Shown here: piece by piece, positions 17,485 through 24,892 of the stretch
How the letters are laid out: each line of letters begins with the position of its first letter
Position numbering within the stretch: position 1 is the first letter of the stretch
From: a virus
Reading direction: 5' to 3' (one strand)
Virus record (IMG/VR): IMGVR_UViG_3300028676_000003
Location: 248,001-312,000 of that record
DNA length: 64,000 nucleotides
The notes under the pieces: model-generated
Databases searched by the model: none
The model's input: the letters and a program-made list of their open reading frames with translations, nothing else
Told to the model about the DNA's origin: nothing
Program-made: the position numbers and the translations under genes

Positions 17485-18412
17485 AGACATATTGTTTGGA
17501 CTTGCTGTTGGAGACGCTTTAGGTGTTCCAGTTGAGTTTCTATCAAGAGAAGAAATTGCAAGTAATCCAGTAACTGACATGCGTGAGTTCGGAACACACC
17601 ACCAACCCAAGGGAACTTGGTCTGATGATGCTTCACTAGCGTTTTGCTTGGCTGAATCACTTACCAAGGGTTATGATATCCAAGACATTGCGAATAACTT
17701 CGTTAAATGGAAGTATGCAAACCTATGGACTGCAAGAGATGTTGTATTTGATATCGGAATTGCTACAAGTGCCGCAATTGACAGAGTTTATCGAAAAACA
17801 AATCCTATTGAATGCGGTGGTGCTGATATTTCATCAAATGGTAATGGTTCTTTAATGAGAATCCTACCACTTTTGCCTGAATTAAAAAATCTAAGTATTG
17901 AAGATTCATTCAAAAAGGTAAGTGATGTTTCGTCTATTACACATAGACACCCAATTTCACTTATTTCATGTTTTTATTACATGGAATATGCTAATTTTTT
18001 AGCAACAGGAAATGATAGATTTGAATCATATCATTTGTTACGAAGACACTTCAGAACAATGGCCGAAGGAATGGGATTTGATGAAGAAACGATAAATAAA
18101 TTGAGCCGTTTGACTGATGAAAATATATTTGACATTCCAATGGACAAGATTCATAGTAGTGGATATGTGATTCATAGTCTTGAAGCAAGCATTTATAATA
18201 TTTTAACAACAAATTCTTATTCAGAAGCTGTTTTACAAGCCGTGAATATGGGTCAAGATACAGATACAACGGCCGCTATTACTGGTGGACTTGCTGGAAT
18301 GATATATGGATTTGATTCAATCCCAAAAGAATGGATAAATGAATTGGCTAGAAAAGAGGATATCTTGGACTTGGCCGATAGATACGAAAAAAAATTAAAA
18401 GAAAATGAGTAA
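17468..18412 (+). CDS. ADP-ribosylglycohydrolase (DraG/ARH family)
   Basis: 314 aa, full family length. LFGLAVGDALGVPVEF at the N-terminus holds the GDALG metal-ligand loop; GTWSDDASLAF supplies the SDD/T ligand set; NGSLMRILPL and MGQDTDTTAAITGGLAGMIYG near the C-terminus give the second metal-binding D-TD. These enzymes remove ADP-ribose from arginine, serine or other acceptors using two magnesium ions. It could reverse the WGR-PARP or host ADP-ribosylation. Overlaps the HTH gene by 17 bases. Confidence 0.9.
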   Translation: MKHIIKDILFGLAVGDALGVPVEFLSREEIASNPVTDMREFGTHHQPKGTWSDDASLAFCLAESLTKGYDIQDIANNFVKWKYANLWTARDVVFDIGIATSAAIDRVYRKTNPIECGGADISSNGNGSLMRILPLLPELKNLSIEDSFKKVSDVSSITHRHPISLISCFYYMEYANFLATGNDRFESYHLLRRHFRTMAEGMGFDEETINKLSRLTDENIFDIPMDKIHSSGYVIHSLEASIYNILTTNSYSEAVLQAVNMGQDTDTTAAITGGLAGMIYGFDSIPKEWINELARKEDILDLADRYEKKLKENE

Positions 18413-18626
18413 ACAAATCACACACGAATTCCTAGTAGAGAATGGACTGATATTATTCGAAACCATTATTGGTTCACAAGCATACGGTACTCAAACACCT
18501 GCAAGTGATATTGATAAGAAATTCGTGTATATCCTTCCTGAAGACTACATCTTAGGAACTGGTTATGTTGAACAAATCAACGTAAACAAAGATTACACAG
18601 GATGGGAGATTAGGCGTTTCTTATAA
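18405..18626 (+). CDS. Nucleotidyltransferase (COG3541-like), N-terminal part before an in-frame stop
   Basis: 73 aa. ETIIGSQAYGTQTPASDIDKK carries the GS....DxD active site of the DNA-polymerase-beta-like nucleotidyltransferases. The frame ends RRFL then TAA at 18624-18626, and continues in the same frame as LMGSNNPTVLELL. In intact relatives these segments are one protein. Function in phage is not established; relatives are widespread in T4-like phages. Confidence 0.75.
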   Translation: MSKQITHEFLVENGLILFETIIGSQAYGTQTPASDIDKKFVYILPEDYILGTGYVEQINVNKDYTGWEIRRFL

Positions 18627-18629
18627 CTT

Positions 18630-19637
18630 ATGGGTTCAAACAATCCAACAGTACTAGAGCTTTTAAATAGCCCTGCTGACTGTATTATCTCAAAGCATCC
18701 TCTTTTTGACCTTATTCTTGAAAATAAAGACAAGTTTATCACCAAAATCTGTAAAGATTCGTTTGGTGGTTATGCAAGACAACAAATCAAGAAAGCAAAG
18801 GGCCTAAACAAGAAACAAAATTGGGAACACGATAAGGTAGTGAGAAAAGACCTATTAGATTTCTGTTATGTTATTGAAGGAGATAAATCAATTCCTTGGA
18901 GAAAATGGAACAACGGAAAATATGATGAAAAATTCATTGGTGCCGTAAATCTTCCAAACGCAAGAGACGTTTATGCTTTACACTACGATACAGTTGGTGA
19001 ATTGACTCATTCTGAGATTCATCCTGTTAAAGACAGAGAATACAGAAAAATTATTCTTAAAGAAGCTGGTAAACCAATGGGATTAGGATATAAAGGACTT
19101 ATCAACACTGGACAAGAAGACTCAGAAGGTAAGATTAACTATGGTATTTCAAACCAATTACGTCTATCTAGTATTCCAAAAGATGAAAAGGTTATTTGTA
19201 ACATAGTTTACAACAAAGATGGTTATTCAGAACACTGTAAAGATTTCAAAGAGTATGAAGAATGGTTGGAAAATCGTAATGAAGCTCGTTATGTTGAAAC
19301 ACAAGAACACGGTCAAAGAATTGATGGTAAGAATATGATGCATTGTATGCGACTTATCAAAATGTCTCAAGAAATCGGAGAAGGTAAAGGTATCATCGTT
19401 AGAAGACCTGATGCTCAAGAACTTCTTAAAATTAGACGTGGTGAGGTTGATTTAGAAACACTTATTGCGCTTGCCGATGAAGAGATTGAAAAGATGGATA
19501 AAATCTTTGATAATTCAAACCTTCCATCAAGCGTTGACAAGAAACTTGTTAACCAACTATTAATAAAAATCCGTAAAGGGTTCTATAAAAAAGAAAAAAA
19601 ATCATGGATATCTACTCTGCTCCAAAAGATACGATAA
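18630..19637 (+). CDS. Nucleotidyltransferase (COG3541-like), C-terminal part after the stop
   Basis: 335 aa, same reading frame as the part before, separated only by TAA CTT. It starts at an ATG that may be used by reinitiation. It holds the NNPTVLELL segment and the conserved C-terminal helical region with GGYARQQIKKAKG and KNMMHCMRLI. Alone it lacks the DxD active site. Either the stop is read through, the gene is broken, or the base is a sequencing error. Confidence 0.75.
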   Translation: MGSNNPTVLELLNSPADCIISKHPLFDLILENKDKFITKICKDSFGGYARQQIKKAKGLNKKQNWEHDKVVRKDLLDFCYVIEGDKSIPWRKWNNGKYDEKFIGAVNLPNARDVYALHYDTVGELTHSEIHPVKDREYRKIILKEAGKPMGLGYKGLINTGQEDSEGKINYGISNQLRLSSIPKDEKVICNIVYNKDGYSEHCKDFKEYEEWLENRNEARYVETQEHGQRIDGKNMMHCMRLIKMSQEIGEGKGIIVRRPDAQELLKIRRGEVDLETLIALADEEIEKMDKIFDNSNLPSSVDKKLVNQLLIKIRKGFYKKEKKSWISTLLQKIR

Positions 19638-20158
19638 GAACAAATTCAGGGTTATTCATCAACGTGTTTGAGACTGACCCTGATACTATCATAATCGAAG
19701 ATGTTGCTCACGCACTAGCACACATGCCAAGATTTGGTGCTCACTTGGATGAATTTTATTCAGTTGCGCAACATAGCGTATATTGCTTTAATCTTGCAAT
19801 AATGCATGGACTTGAATACGGCCTAGCCGCTCTTCTTCACGATGCAAGTGAAGCATATATTCTAGATATGCCAACACCAATCAAGAGACACTTACCTGAT
19901 TATCAGGCGGTGGAACACAAGTTGATGATGGCTATTGCAAAGAAATTTGGTTTCGAGTTTCCATTGAATCCTGTTATTAAAGAAGTTGATAAAGAAGCAT
20001 TGGATTATGAGTATAAGAATATGGTAAACGAAGATACTAAGGGTCTTGACCCTAATTTCGTTATCATGACACCAAAAGAGGCTAAAGCTGAATTCCTAGC
20101 AATGTTTCAATTGATTCAAAAATATCTTGCAAAACAAGAGGTACACGAGGTTGATTAA
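19604..20158 (+). CDS. HD phosphohydrolase, YfbR-like 5'-deoxynucleotidase
   Basis: 184 aa, starting 34 bases inside the previous gene. IEDVAHALAHMPRFGAH then EFYSVAQHSVYC, ALLHDASEAYI (HD motif) and a later ligand in DKEALDYEY. This order matches YfbR-type HD enzymes that dephosphorylate deoxynucleoside monophosphates. Fits phage dNTP-pool control along with the deoxynucleotidase at 28950. Confidence 0.82.
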   Translation: MDIYSAPKDTIRTNSGLFINVFETDPDTIIIEDVAHALAHMPRFGAHLDEFYSVAQHSVYCFNLAIMHGLEYGLAALLHDASEAYILDMPTPIKRHLPDYQAVEHKLMMAIAKKFGFEFPLNPVIKEVDKEALDYEYKNMVNEDTKGLDPNFVIMTPKEAKAEFLAMFQLIQKYLAKQEVHEVD

Positions 20159-20481
20159 TCAACAAAAGGATTATGTTTTTGTAGAAATTTGATGTTATCA
20201 TCAGCAATTTCACAATCACCAATAAAAGCAAATACTTCTTCATCTGATAACTTACGCCATTCGTTTTTGGCTTCAGTTTTAGATGAAAAGTGCTTACGGT
20301 GCATCCAACGTTCTACTTTAAGGTAGTTGTTAGATTCGTAGAATTTAAGTAAGACGATTTTATCAGGATTACCTGTTTGAAGCTGTTTTACCCTCTTTTT
20401 CGGGTCGTTCTTGGTAATTCCAATTTTGTGTTTTTCGACACCATCTGTGTCGGTGCATAATAGTAAGTAGACATATCCCAT
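20155..20481 (-). CDS. GIY-YIG-like nuclease (MUG113/T5orf172 type), minus strand
   Basis: 108 aa, one of only two minus-strand genes. VYLLLCTDTDGVEKHKIGIT is the GIY-YIG core (strand pair with K-IG-T), then KRVKQLQTGNPDKI, the KVERWMHRKH helix with Glu, and EWRKLSDEE. This matches the small GIY-YIG proteins of the T5orf172/MUG113 group. Its orientation, own promoter and convergent end suggest an independently acquired mobile nuclease. Confidence 0.78.
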   Translation of the reverse strand: MGYVYLLLCTDTDGVEKHKIGITKNDPKKRVKQLQTGNPDKIVLLKFYESNNYLKVERWMHRKHFSSKTEAKNEWRKLSDEEVFAFIGDCEIADDNIKFLQKHNPFVD

Positions 20482-20485
20482 AATA

Positions 20486-20516
20486 CAAAGATACGAAGAA
20501 ATACCTGGTAGGTCAA
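20486..20516 (-). promoter_or_regulatory. Minus-strand promoter of the GIY-YIG gene
   Basis: Read on the minus strand: TTG (20514-20516), 20 bp, TATCTTTG (20493-20486), then four bases to the ATG at 20481. The mRNA should be nearly leaderless. Confidence 0.72.
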
Positions 20517-20558
20517 GTAGTATCGAATAAAAAATTTAAAAAATAATTACAAAAAAGC

Positions 20559-20589
20559 TTGACTTATAAGAAAAAAGTTAGTACCTTTG
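20559..20589 (+). promoter_or_regulatory. Strong promoter of a short-ORF cassette
   Basis: TTGACTT starting 20559, 20 bp, TACCTTTG 20582-20589. Nearly the same sequence occurs at 29464, 37811 and 49350. Confidence 0.8.
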
Positions 20590-20642
20590 TATAACATTTA
20601 GAAATAAGTGTATATTTATAAACAAACAATAAACTAAAAATT

Positions 20643-20717
20643 ATGAAAACTTTAGCAAGCTTATTAGTCATTTTATTATGTTCACTAGTCGTGAACAGGG
20701 TGGGTTATGCCTGTTAA
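20643..20717 (+). CDS. 24-aa peptide of a promoter-peptide-terminator cassette
   Basis: MKTLASLLVILL... reads like a short membrane or signal-like peptide ending GYAC. A 50-base leader precedes it and an intrinsic terminator follows 28 bases later. Similar in layout, not in sequence, to the units at 29531 and 50666. It could be a real micropeptide or a leader peptide of a small RNA. Confidence 0.5.
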   Translation: MKTLASLLVILLCSLVVNRVGYAC

Positions 20718-20744
20718 GTAGAGTTATTTTTACTTAAACAATAT

Positions 20745-20781
20745 AATCCCATCTATTAAAATTAGATGGGATTTTTTTTTT
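20745..20781 (+). terminator. Intrinsic terminator
   Basis: 11-bp perfect stem (20745-20755 with 20763-20773), 7-base loop, then an uninterrupted T run. Closes the short-ORF cassette. Confidence 0.88.
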
Positions 20782-20789
20782 ACATATAT

Positions 20790-20872
20790 GCCGTGGTACC
20801 AAAGTGGTTGAATGGGGTGGTCTGCAAAACCATTAGCGAAAGCTCTCGTCGGTTCGAATCCGACCCACGGTT
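20790..20872 (+). tRNA. tRNA-Cys (GCA) with long variable region
   Basis: Acceptor GCCGTGG/CCACGGT, anticodon loop CTGCAAA (GCA), T-arm GTCGG/CCGAC, discriminator T as expected for Cys. The variable region is about 14 bases, as in Ser, Leu or Tyr tRNAs, which is unusual for Cys. Confidence 0.8.
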
Positions 20873-20886
20873 CAAAAAAGAGTATT

Positions 20887-21261
20887 ATGAATGAAATAGA
20901 AATCAAAAAAGACTTATATAAGTCTAAAGCAATGGCTAAATTTAGTCATTACAAAGCTGGTGAATTGTTTTACAATGTTGAACTGATAGACGGAATATAT
21001 CAATTCCCAATCTCAACAGTAGAAGATAAAGAAACTGAAGTGCTTTACGAAGTTAAGGTTGTTTCAAATAACATAGATGGTGAAAAGGCTTCTAAACAAG
21101 CAGAGCCTATCAAGATTATTGTTAATGAGAAACAATTATCAGAAGACTTAGGAGAAACTGAATTTGCTAATGAAATTAAGGGTTCTGAGTTGATTAGATG
21201 GATATTCAAAGCTATCAAGGCTGAAAAGATAAGAAAAATTGGTACCAAGCCAGTTCGTTAA
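20887..21261 (+). CDS. Hypothetical protein (124 aa)
   Basis: Starts at ATG 20887, just after the tRNA; the frame is open into the tRNA but that is ignored. Beta-rich middle (YNVELIDGIYQFPIST) and a basic helical C-terminus. Unknown function. Confidence 0.68.
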   Translation: MNEIEIKKDLYKSKAMAKFSHYKAGELFYNVELIDGIYQFPISTVEDKETEVLYEVKVVSNNIDGEKASKQAEPIKIIVNEKQLSEDLGETEFANEIKGSELIRWIFKAIKAEKIRKIGTKPVR

Positions 21262-21315
21262 AACGGAGAAATAATTGGGTATCAAGGATAAAATAGGTAA
21301 CTCAGGTTACCATTT

Positions 21316-21387
21316 GGGAGTGTAGCTCAGAGGAAGAGCGGTTGTGTTACATACAACAGGTCGGGATTTCAAAATTCCCCGTTCCCA
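21316..21387 (+). tRNA. tRNA-Val (TAC)
   Basis: Acceptor GGGAGTG pairs CGTTCCC with wobbles; anticodon arm GTTGT-GTTACAT-ACAAC gives TAC; T-arm GGGAT/TTCCC. Confidence 0.85.
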
Positions 21388-21418
21388 CAAAAATAACGTA
21401 AACTAAAAAATACTGAAT

Positions 21419-21562
21419 ATGGATTTTAATTGTGTATATTGCAAAAAGTCTCACGGGGTTATGACAATAGTTGACGGAAATATGGTTCATCTATCCTGCT
21501 TGAAAGATTATATTGCTGAAAATGAGTATGATAGTGAAGTAGAAGAAATTCTTGAAGAATAA
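21419..21562 (+). CDS. Small zinc-finger-like protein (47 aa)
   Basis: CVYC at residues 5-8 and HLSC near 24-27 give four possible zinc ligands, followed by an acidic helix. Sits between two tRNA genes. Too small for confident function. Confidence 0.6.
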   Translation: MDFNCVYCKKSHGVMTIVDGNMVHLSCLKDYIAENEYDSEVEEILEE

Positions 21563-21565
21563 ATC

Positions 21566-21639
21566 GTCGAGGTGGTGAAATTGGTAAACACGGTAAGTTC
21601 AAACCTTACATGCTGAGGGTTCGAGTCCCTTCTTCGATA
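21566..21639 (+). tRNA. tRNA-Leu (CAA)
   Basis: Acceptor GTCGAGG/CTTCGAT; D-arm of Leu style; anticodon arm GTAAG-TTCAAAC-CTTAC (CAA). The variable region is only about 5 bases instead of the long Leu arm. Confidence 0.82.
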
Positions 21640-21750
21640 CTGTTCTTGCACAAAGTGTAAGGGACTTGGGTGGGTGACTAGAGTCAATATGTTCACTGCA
21701 ATCGCAATCCCTAAAGTTGCGCTCCCCATCTACGGGATGGGGTATTTTGG

Positions 21751-21824
21751 CCCTGTAGCCCAATTGGTAGAGGCATCAGATTTAAATCCTGTATAGTGTG
21801 GGTTCGAATCCCATCGGGGCTACT
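21751..21824 (+). tRNA. tRNA-Leu (TAA), irregular anticodon stem
   Basis: Acceptor GGCCCTG/CGGGGCT and T-arm GTGGG/CCCAT are good. The anticodon loop TTTAAAT (TAA) sits on a stem with two mismatches (TCAGA/CCTGT). Confidence 0.65.
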
Positions 21825-21879
21825 ACATCTCCCTAGGGAGAAGGTGCTGGTTGATGAGCTGACCTTATAGCTCATATTT

Positions 21880-21959
21880 GTCGGGGTGATGAAATTGGTA
21901 GACATGAGGTCCTTAAACGGCCTTGCTTAAGCATACGGGTTCGAGTCCCGTTCCCGATA
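21880..21959 (+). tRNA. tRNA-Leu (TAA)
   Basis: Acceptor GTCGGGG/TTCCCGAT region, anticodon arm AGGTC-CTTAAAC-GGCCT (TAA), and a proper long variable arm (TGCTTAAGCA). Confidence 0.87.
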
Positions 21960-21974
21960 CTAAAAAGAAATAAA

Positions 21975-22190
21975 ATGGGAAAAATATTAGAAATAACAGA
22001 AAAGGTACCACAGGTTGCAAAGCTTCCTGATGGAGTTTACAACGGAACTTGGGGTGGTTATGTAATTGAACTTGTTTATCAAGGTAAAACATTTCAACTT
22101 AAAACAGAAGAAGGTGTCAGAGGTATGGGATTCAAGGTAGTTGTATTTGTAAAGGACGGAGTAGCAACCTATGAAGAAATAAATAACTAA
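21975..22190 (+). CDS. Hypothetical beta-rich protein (71 aa)
   Basis: Small protein with repeated strand-turn units (NGTWGGYVIELVYQG, GFKVVVFVKDG). Lies between two tRNAs in the same direction. No family recognised. Confidence 0.62.
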   Translation: MGKILEITEKVPQVAKLPDGVYNGTWGGYVIELVYQGKTFQLKTEEGVRGMGFKVVVFVKDGVATYEEINN

Positions 22191-22196
22191 AATAAT

Positions 22197-22270
22197 GCAC
22201 GTGTAGCCCAATTGGAAGAGGCGATGGTCTTAGAAGCCATACAGTGTGGGTTCGAATCCCATCATGTGTA
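22197..22270 (+). tRNA. tRNA-Leu (TAG)
   Basis: Acceptor GCACGTG/CATGTGT, anticodon arm ATGGT-CTTAGAA-GCCAT (TAG), T-arm GTGGG/CCCAT. Close in D- and T-arm sequence to the tRNA at 21751. Confidence 0.83.
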
Positions 22271-22284
22271 CAAAAACAAAGAAA

Positions 22285-22494
22285 ATGGGAATATTAAAAA
22301 TTCATAATGCAGGATTAACAGGGTATTATTTGGAGCAAACTCTTGGTGGTAAACCTCTTATAGATTCAGGACTTATAATTAGTCAAGAAGACGATGATTC
22401 AGATGAACCATCAACAATTGAGCTTCATTATACTGATGAAAAGGACCTAGAAGCTAAGGTATCAATAATTATTGAAATGTTAACTGATAAATAA
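22285..22494 (+). CDS. Hypothetical acidic protein (69 aa)
   Basis: ATG at 22285 chosen because the frame upstream runs through the tRNA. Contains an acidic run QEDDDSDE between two strand regions. Unknown. Confidence 0.6.
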   Translation: MGILKIHNAGLTGYYLEQTLGGKPLIDSGLIISQEDDDSDEPSTIELHYTDEKDLEAKVSIIIEMLTDK

Positions 22495-22539
22495 TAGGAA
22501 ATGTCATTTATTTGTTATACCTTTGTAAAAAATTAAGCT

Positions 22540-22950
22540 ATGGATAATGTAATACTACTAGATTTAGACGGAGTTCTGATAACAACGAAGCCTTGGGAAT
22601 CAGATGTAATTATTGAAGACGGATTTGCCCAATTCAACGAAAAATCAGTTGCAAAGCTAAACGAATACTTGGAATCAACAGGCTACGATATAGTATTAAC
22701 TTCATCAAGACGTTATACGACTGAAATAGACCAAATGAACGAGTTTTTCAAGGCAAGAGGTATCAAAGGACAGATAATTCAATATCTTCCGTTATATGAC
22801 CTAGATTTGCGTTATTCAAGATATGATGAGGTAATGAGATTCATTATGAAGCATAGGCCTGAGAATTATTTGGTAATTGATGATGATAAGTCTCTTGCGA
22901 AGTTAGGTAACAACAAATGGATTAAAACTGACCCAATGATTGGTTTATGA
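22540..22950 (+). CDS. HAD-superfamily phosphatase
   Basis: 136 aa. LLDLDGVLIT is the DxDG nucleophile motif, LTSSRR motif II, and VIDDDKSL the motif IV acidic pair. The small size with little cap fits the C0-type HAD phosphatases often found in phages. Substrate unknown. A TACCTTTG box at 22518-22525 precedes it. Confidence 0.8.
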   Translation: MDNVILLDLDGVLITTKPWESDVIIEDGFAQFNEKSVAKLNEYLESTGYDIVLTSSRRYTTEIDQMNEFFKARGIKGQIIQYLPLYDLDLRYSRYDEVMRFIMKHRPENYLVIDDDKSLAKLGNNKWIKTDPMIGL

Positions 22951-23183
22951 TAAGATATTTTTGCGATAACAAAAGACATATTGTATGTTTACCTTATTCC
23001 GTTGAAAATCTTCATAAGATGGCTGAGGACTTGGGTTTAAACAGAAGATGGTTTCATAAAGGGAAAAATAACAATTCTCATTATGATATGCCGATAAAAG
23101 AAATAGCAGTTATTACTGCAAAGTGTGAATTAGTAACCAGTGAAGAAATAGTTGATATTATACGTGGAAGATTTACAAAATAA
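22947..23183 (+). CDS. DUF4031 protein
   Basis: 78 aa, ATGA overlap with the HAD gene. IRYFCDNKRHIVCLPYS, then ENLHKMAEDLGLNRRWFHKG and HYDMPIKEIAVIT match the conserved core of DUF4031 (a His-Tyr-Asp near the end of the helix-strand unit). Function of the family is not known. Confidence 0.72.
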   Translation: MIRYFCDNKRHIVCLPYSVENLHKMAEDLGLNRRWFHKGKNNNSHYDMPIKEIAVITAKCELVTSEEIVDIIRGRFTK

Positions 23184-23358
23184 GTTAGAAATACTAAATA
23201 GCAATTATTGGGAACATTTCAAGTTTGCTAAGGACTTGGCAGGGTTTTTAGCCCATGACCATCCTAGAAGACGAAGAATAGAAGAGAAGTTAAACGAAAT
23301 GGTTGATGAAATTCAAGAATTGAATCGACTATTACAAAATAAAAACAAGGGAGTATAG
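23164..23358 (+). CDS. Hypothetical coiled-coil protein, non-ATG start
   Basis: No ATG near the 5' end; GTG at 23164 (inside the gene before) or TTG at 23152 are candidates. The product is highly charged and helical (RRRRIEEKLNEMVDEIQELN). Its stop lies in the first bases of the next tRNA, so translation and tRNA processing compete. Confidence 0.45.
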   Translation: MEDLQNKLEILNSNYWEHFKFAKDLAGFLAHDHPRRRRIEEKLNEMVDEIQELNRLLQNKNKGV

Positions 23359-23424
23359 CTCAGTTGGTTCAGCAGCGTCTCGTTTACACCGAGAAGGTCG
23401 GGGGTTCGAATCCCTCTACTCCTA
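23349..23424 (+). tRNA. tRNA-Val (TAC)
   Basis: Acceptor GGGAGTA/TACTCCT; anticodon arm TCTCG-TTTACAC-CGAGA (TAC). Second Val tRNA. Confidence 0.88.
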
Positions 23425-23429
23425 CTAAA

Positions 23430-23506
23430 AGATAGTTTCAGCAAGCAAACGGTTAAAAATTTGTCTCATAAACAAACTGAGTGGTTCAATCCCACAAAAC
23501 TATCTT
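23430..23506 (+). tRNA. tRNA-Met-like (CAT), abnormal D-arm
   Basis: Acceptor AGATAGT/ACTATCT perfect; anticodon arm TTTGT-CTCATAA-ACAAA (CAT); T-arm GTGG/CCAC. The D region (TTTCAGCAAGCAAACGG) does not form a normal D-stem and carries a TTCAGCA motif found elsewhere in odd tRNA genes. Confidence 0.6.
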
Positions 23507-23512
23507 GAATTT

Positions 23513-23595
23513 GGCCGAGTGGTGGAATTGGTAGACACGCTAGTTTAAGAAGCTAGTGCTGTAATGGCATGCGGGTTCGAGTCCCGCCTTGGTCA
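23513..23595 (+). tRNA. tRNA-Leu (AAG)
   Basis: Acceptor GGCCGAG/CTTGGTC; anticodon arm CTAGT-TTAAGAA-GCTAG giving AAG, with a long Leu-type variable arm. An A34 Leu tRNA is rare in bacteria. Confidence 0.8.
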
Positions 23596-23617
23596 CAAAC
23601 GTTTTAAATAAATTATT

Positions 23618-24886
23618 ATGGAAAATACAGAATATGTCTGTGTAATGTTCCCTTATCCTTCAGGAGATGGATTACATGTTGGGCATGTCTATAACTACGC
23701 AATCGTCGATAGTTATTGCCGATGGAAACGTTACAATAAAATTCCAGTCTTTCAACCATTTGGATATGATTCATTTGGATTGCCAGCGGAAAACTACGCA
23801 AAAAAGGTCGGTAGAGACCCAAAAGAAGTCACTTACGAAAATATCGCAAAGTTCCGTAAACAAATGGAACGAATGAACACTCAATATGAAGAATTATTAG
23901 TTACATCTGATGAATCTTACTATGTATGGAGTCAAAGATTATTTACTGAATTACATAGCAGAGGGTTAGCCTACCAAAAGATGGGTCCTGTAAATCATTG
24001 TTCAAGCTGTGAAACAGTCTTGGCTAATGAACAAGTTAAGGACGACCATTGTGAAAGATGTGGTACAAGAGTAGAAATCAAAGATTTAAACCAATGGTAT
24101 TTCAAAATTACTGACTATAAGCAACGATTAATTGATAACTTGGATAAGATTGATTATCCTGAGAAAACAAAGAAACAGCAATTGCATTGGTTAGAGAACT
24201 TAAATGATTGGTGTGTTTCAAGACAGCGAAAATGGGGAACTCCAATACCGTTGATTGATTCAGAAGACACCTTAGATACATTCGTTGATAGTTCATTCTA
24301 TTTTTTAAGATACTTGGACCCAAATAACTTAGAAGAATTGGTTGATATCAATAAAGCTAAGCAAGTTGACTTATATGTTGGTGGAAACGAACATGCTTGT
24401 ATGCACTTGATTTATGCTAGGTTTATCACGATGTTCTTACATGATTGTGGTTATATCCCTTTTGATGAGCCTTTTAAGAAGGTAATTCACCAAGGAATGA
24501 TTACTCATAATGGAGAAAAAATGTCCAAGTCAAAAGGCAACGTAATAAATCCTGATGATTATGACCCTGATGAATTGAGGTTATATTCAATGTTTATCGG
24601 CCATTATTTTGACGGTGGAGATTGGGATGATTCAAAGATTAGCGGAATTAGACGTTTTATTGGAAGATTTGGTAAATGGACAAATGAATCTACTCAAGAA
24701 GGTGAAACTATTGACTTAACAGCATTTAAAGAGACTATTAATGGTTATGTAATATCGTTTAAGTTCAATAAGGTTGTTAGTACATTCATGGAGTTTTACA
24801 ACAAGAATAAGAACAAAACATTAAGTGTATCAACAGCTAACGATTTGATTGAAATCTTACGTGTGTTTGCACCGAGTTTTAAATAA
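23618..24886 (+). CDS. leuS: Leucyl-tRNA synthetase lacking the CP1 editing domain
   Basis: 422 aa against roughly 800-950 in bacteria. MFPYPSGDGLHVGH is the LeuRS signature with HVGH at 20-23; a zinc knuckle CSSC...CERC spans about 128-148; KMSKS is at 301-305. After the zinc knuckle the chain goes straight from QLHWLENLN into DWCVSRQRKWGTPIP, so the roughly 200-residue CP1 proofreading insert is absent. The C-terminal anticodon and tail domains are reduced. It would charge the six or so phage tRNA-Leu genes, five of which lie just upstream. Confidence 0.93.
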   Translation: MENTEYVCVMFPYPSGDGLHVGHVYNYAIVDSYCRWKRYNKIPVFQPFGYDSFGLPAENYAKKVGRDPKEVTYENIAKFRKQMERMNTQYEELLVTSDESYYVWSQRLFTELHSRGLAYQKMGPVNHCSSCETVLANEQVKDDHCERCGTRVEIKDLNQWYFKITDYKQRLIDNLDKIDYPEKTKKQQLHWLENLNDWCVSRQRKWGTPIPLIDSEDTLDTFVDSSFYFLRYLDPNNLEELVDINKAKQVDLYVGGNEHACMHLIYARFITMFLHDCGYIPFDEPFKKVIHQGMITHNGEKMSKSKGNVINPDDYDPDELRLYSMFIGHYFDGGDWDDSKISGIRRFIGRFGKWTNESTQEGETIDLTAFKETINGYVISFKFNKVVSTFMEFYNKNKNKTLSVSTANDLIEILRVFAPSFK

Positions 24887-24892
24887 AATAAT

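Noticed and set aside
20155-20481. CRISPR array or other regular repeats near the only early minus-strand gene
   Set aside because: No evenly spaced direct repeats were seen here or elsewhere in the window.
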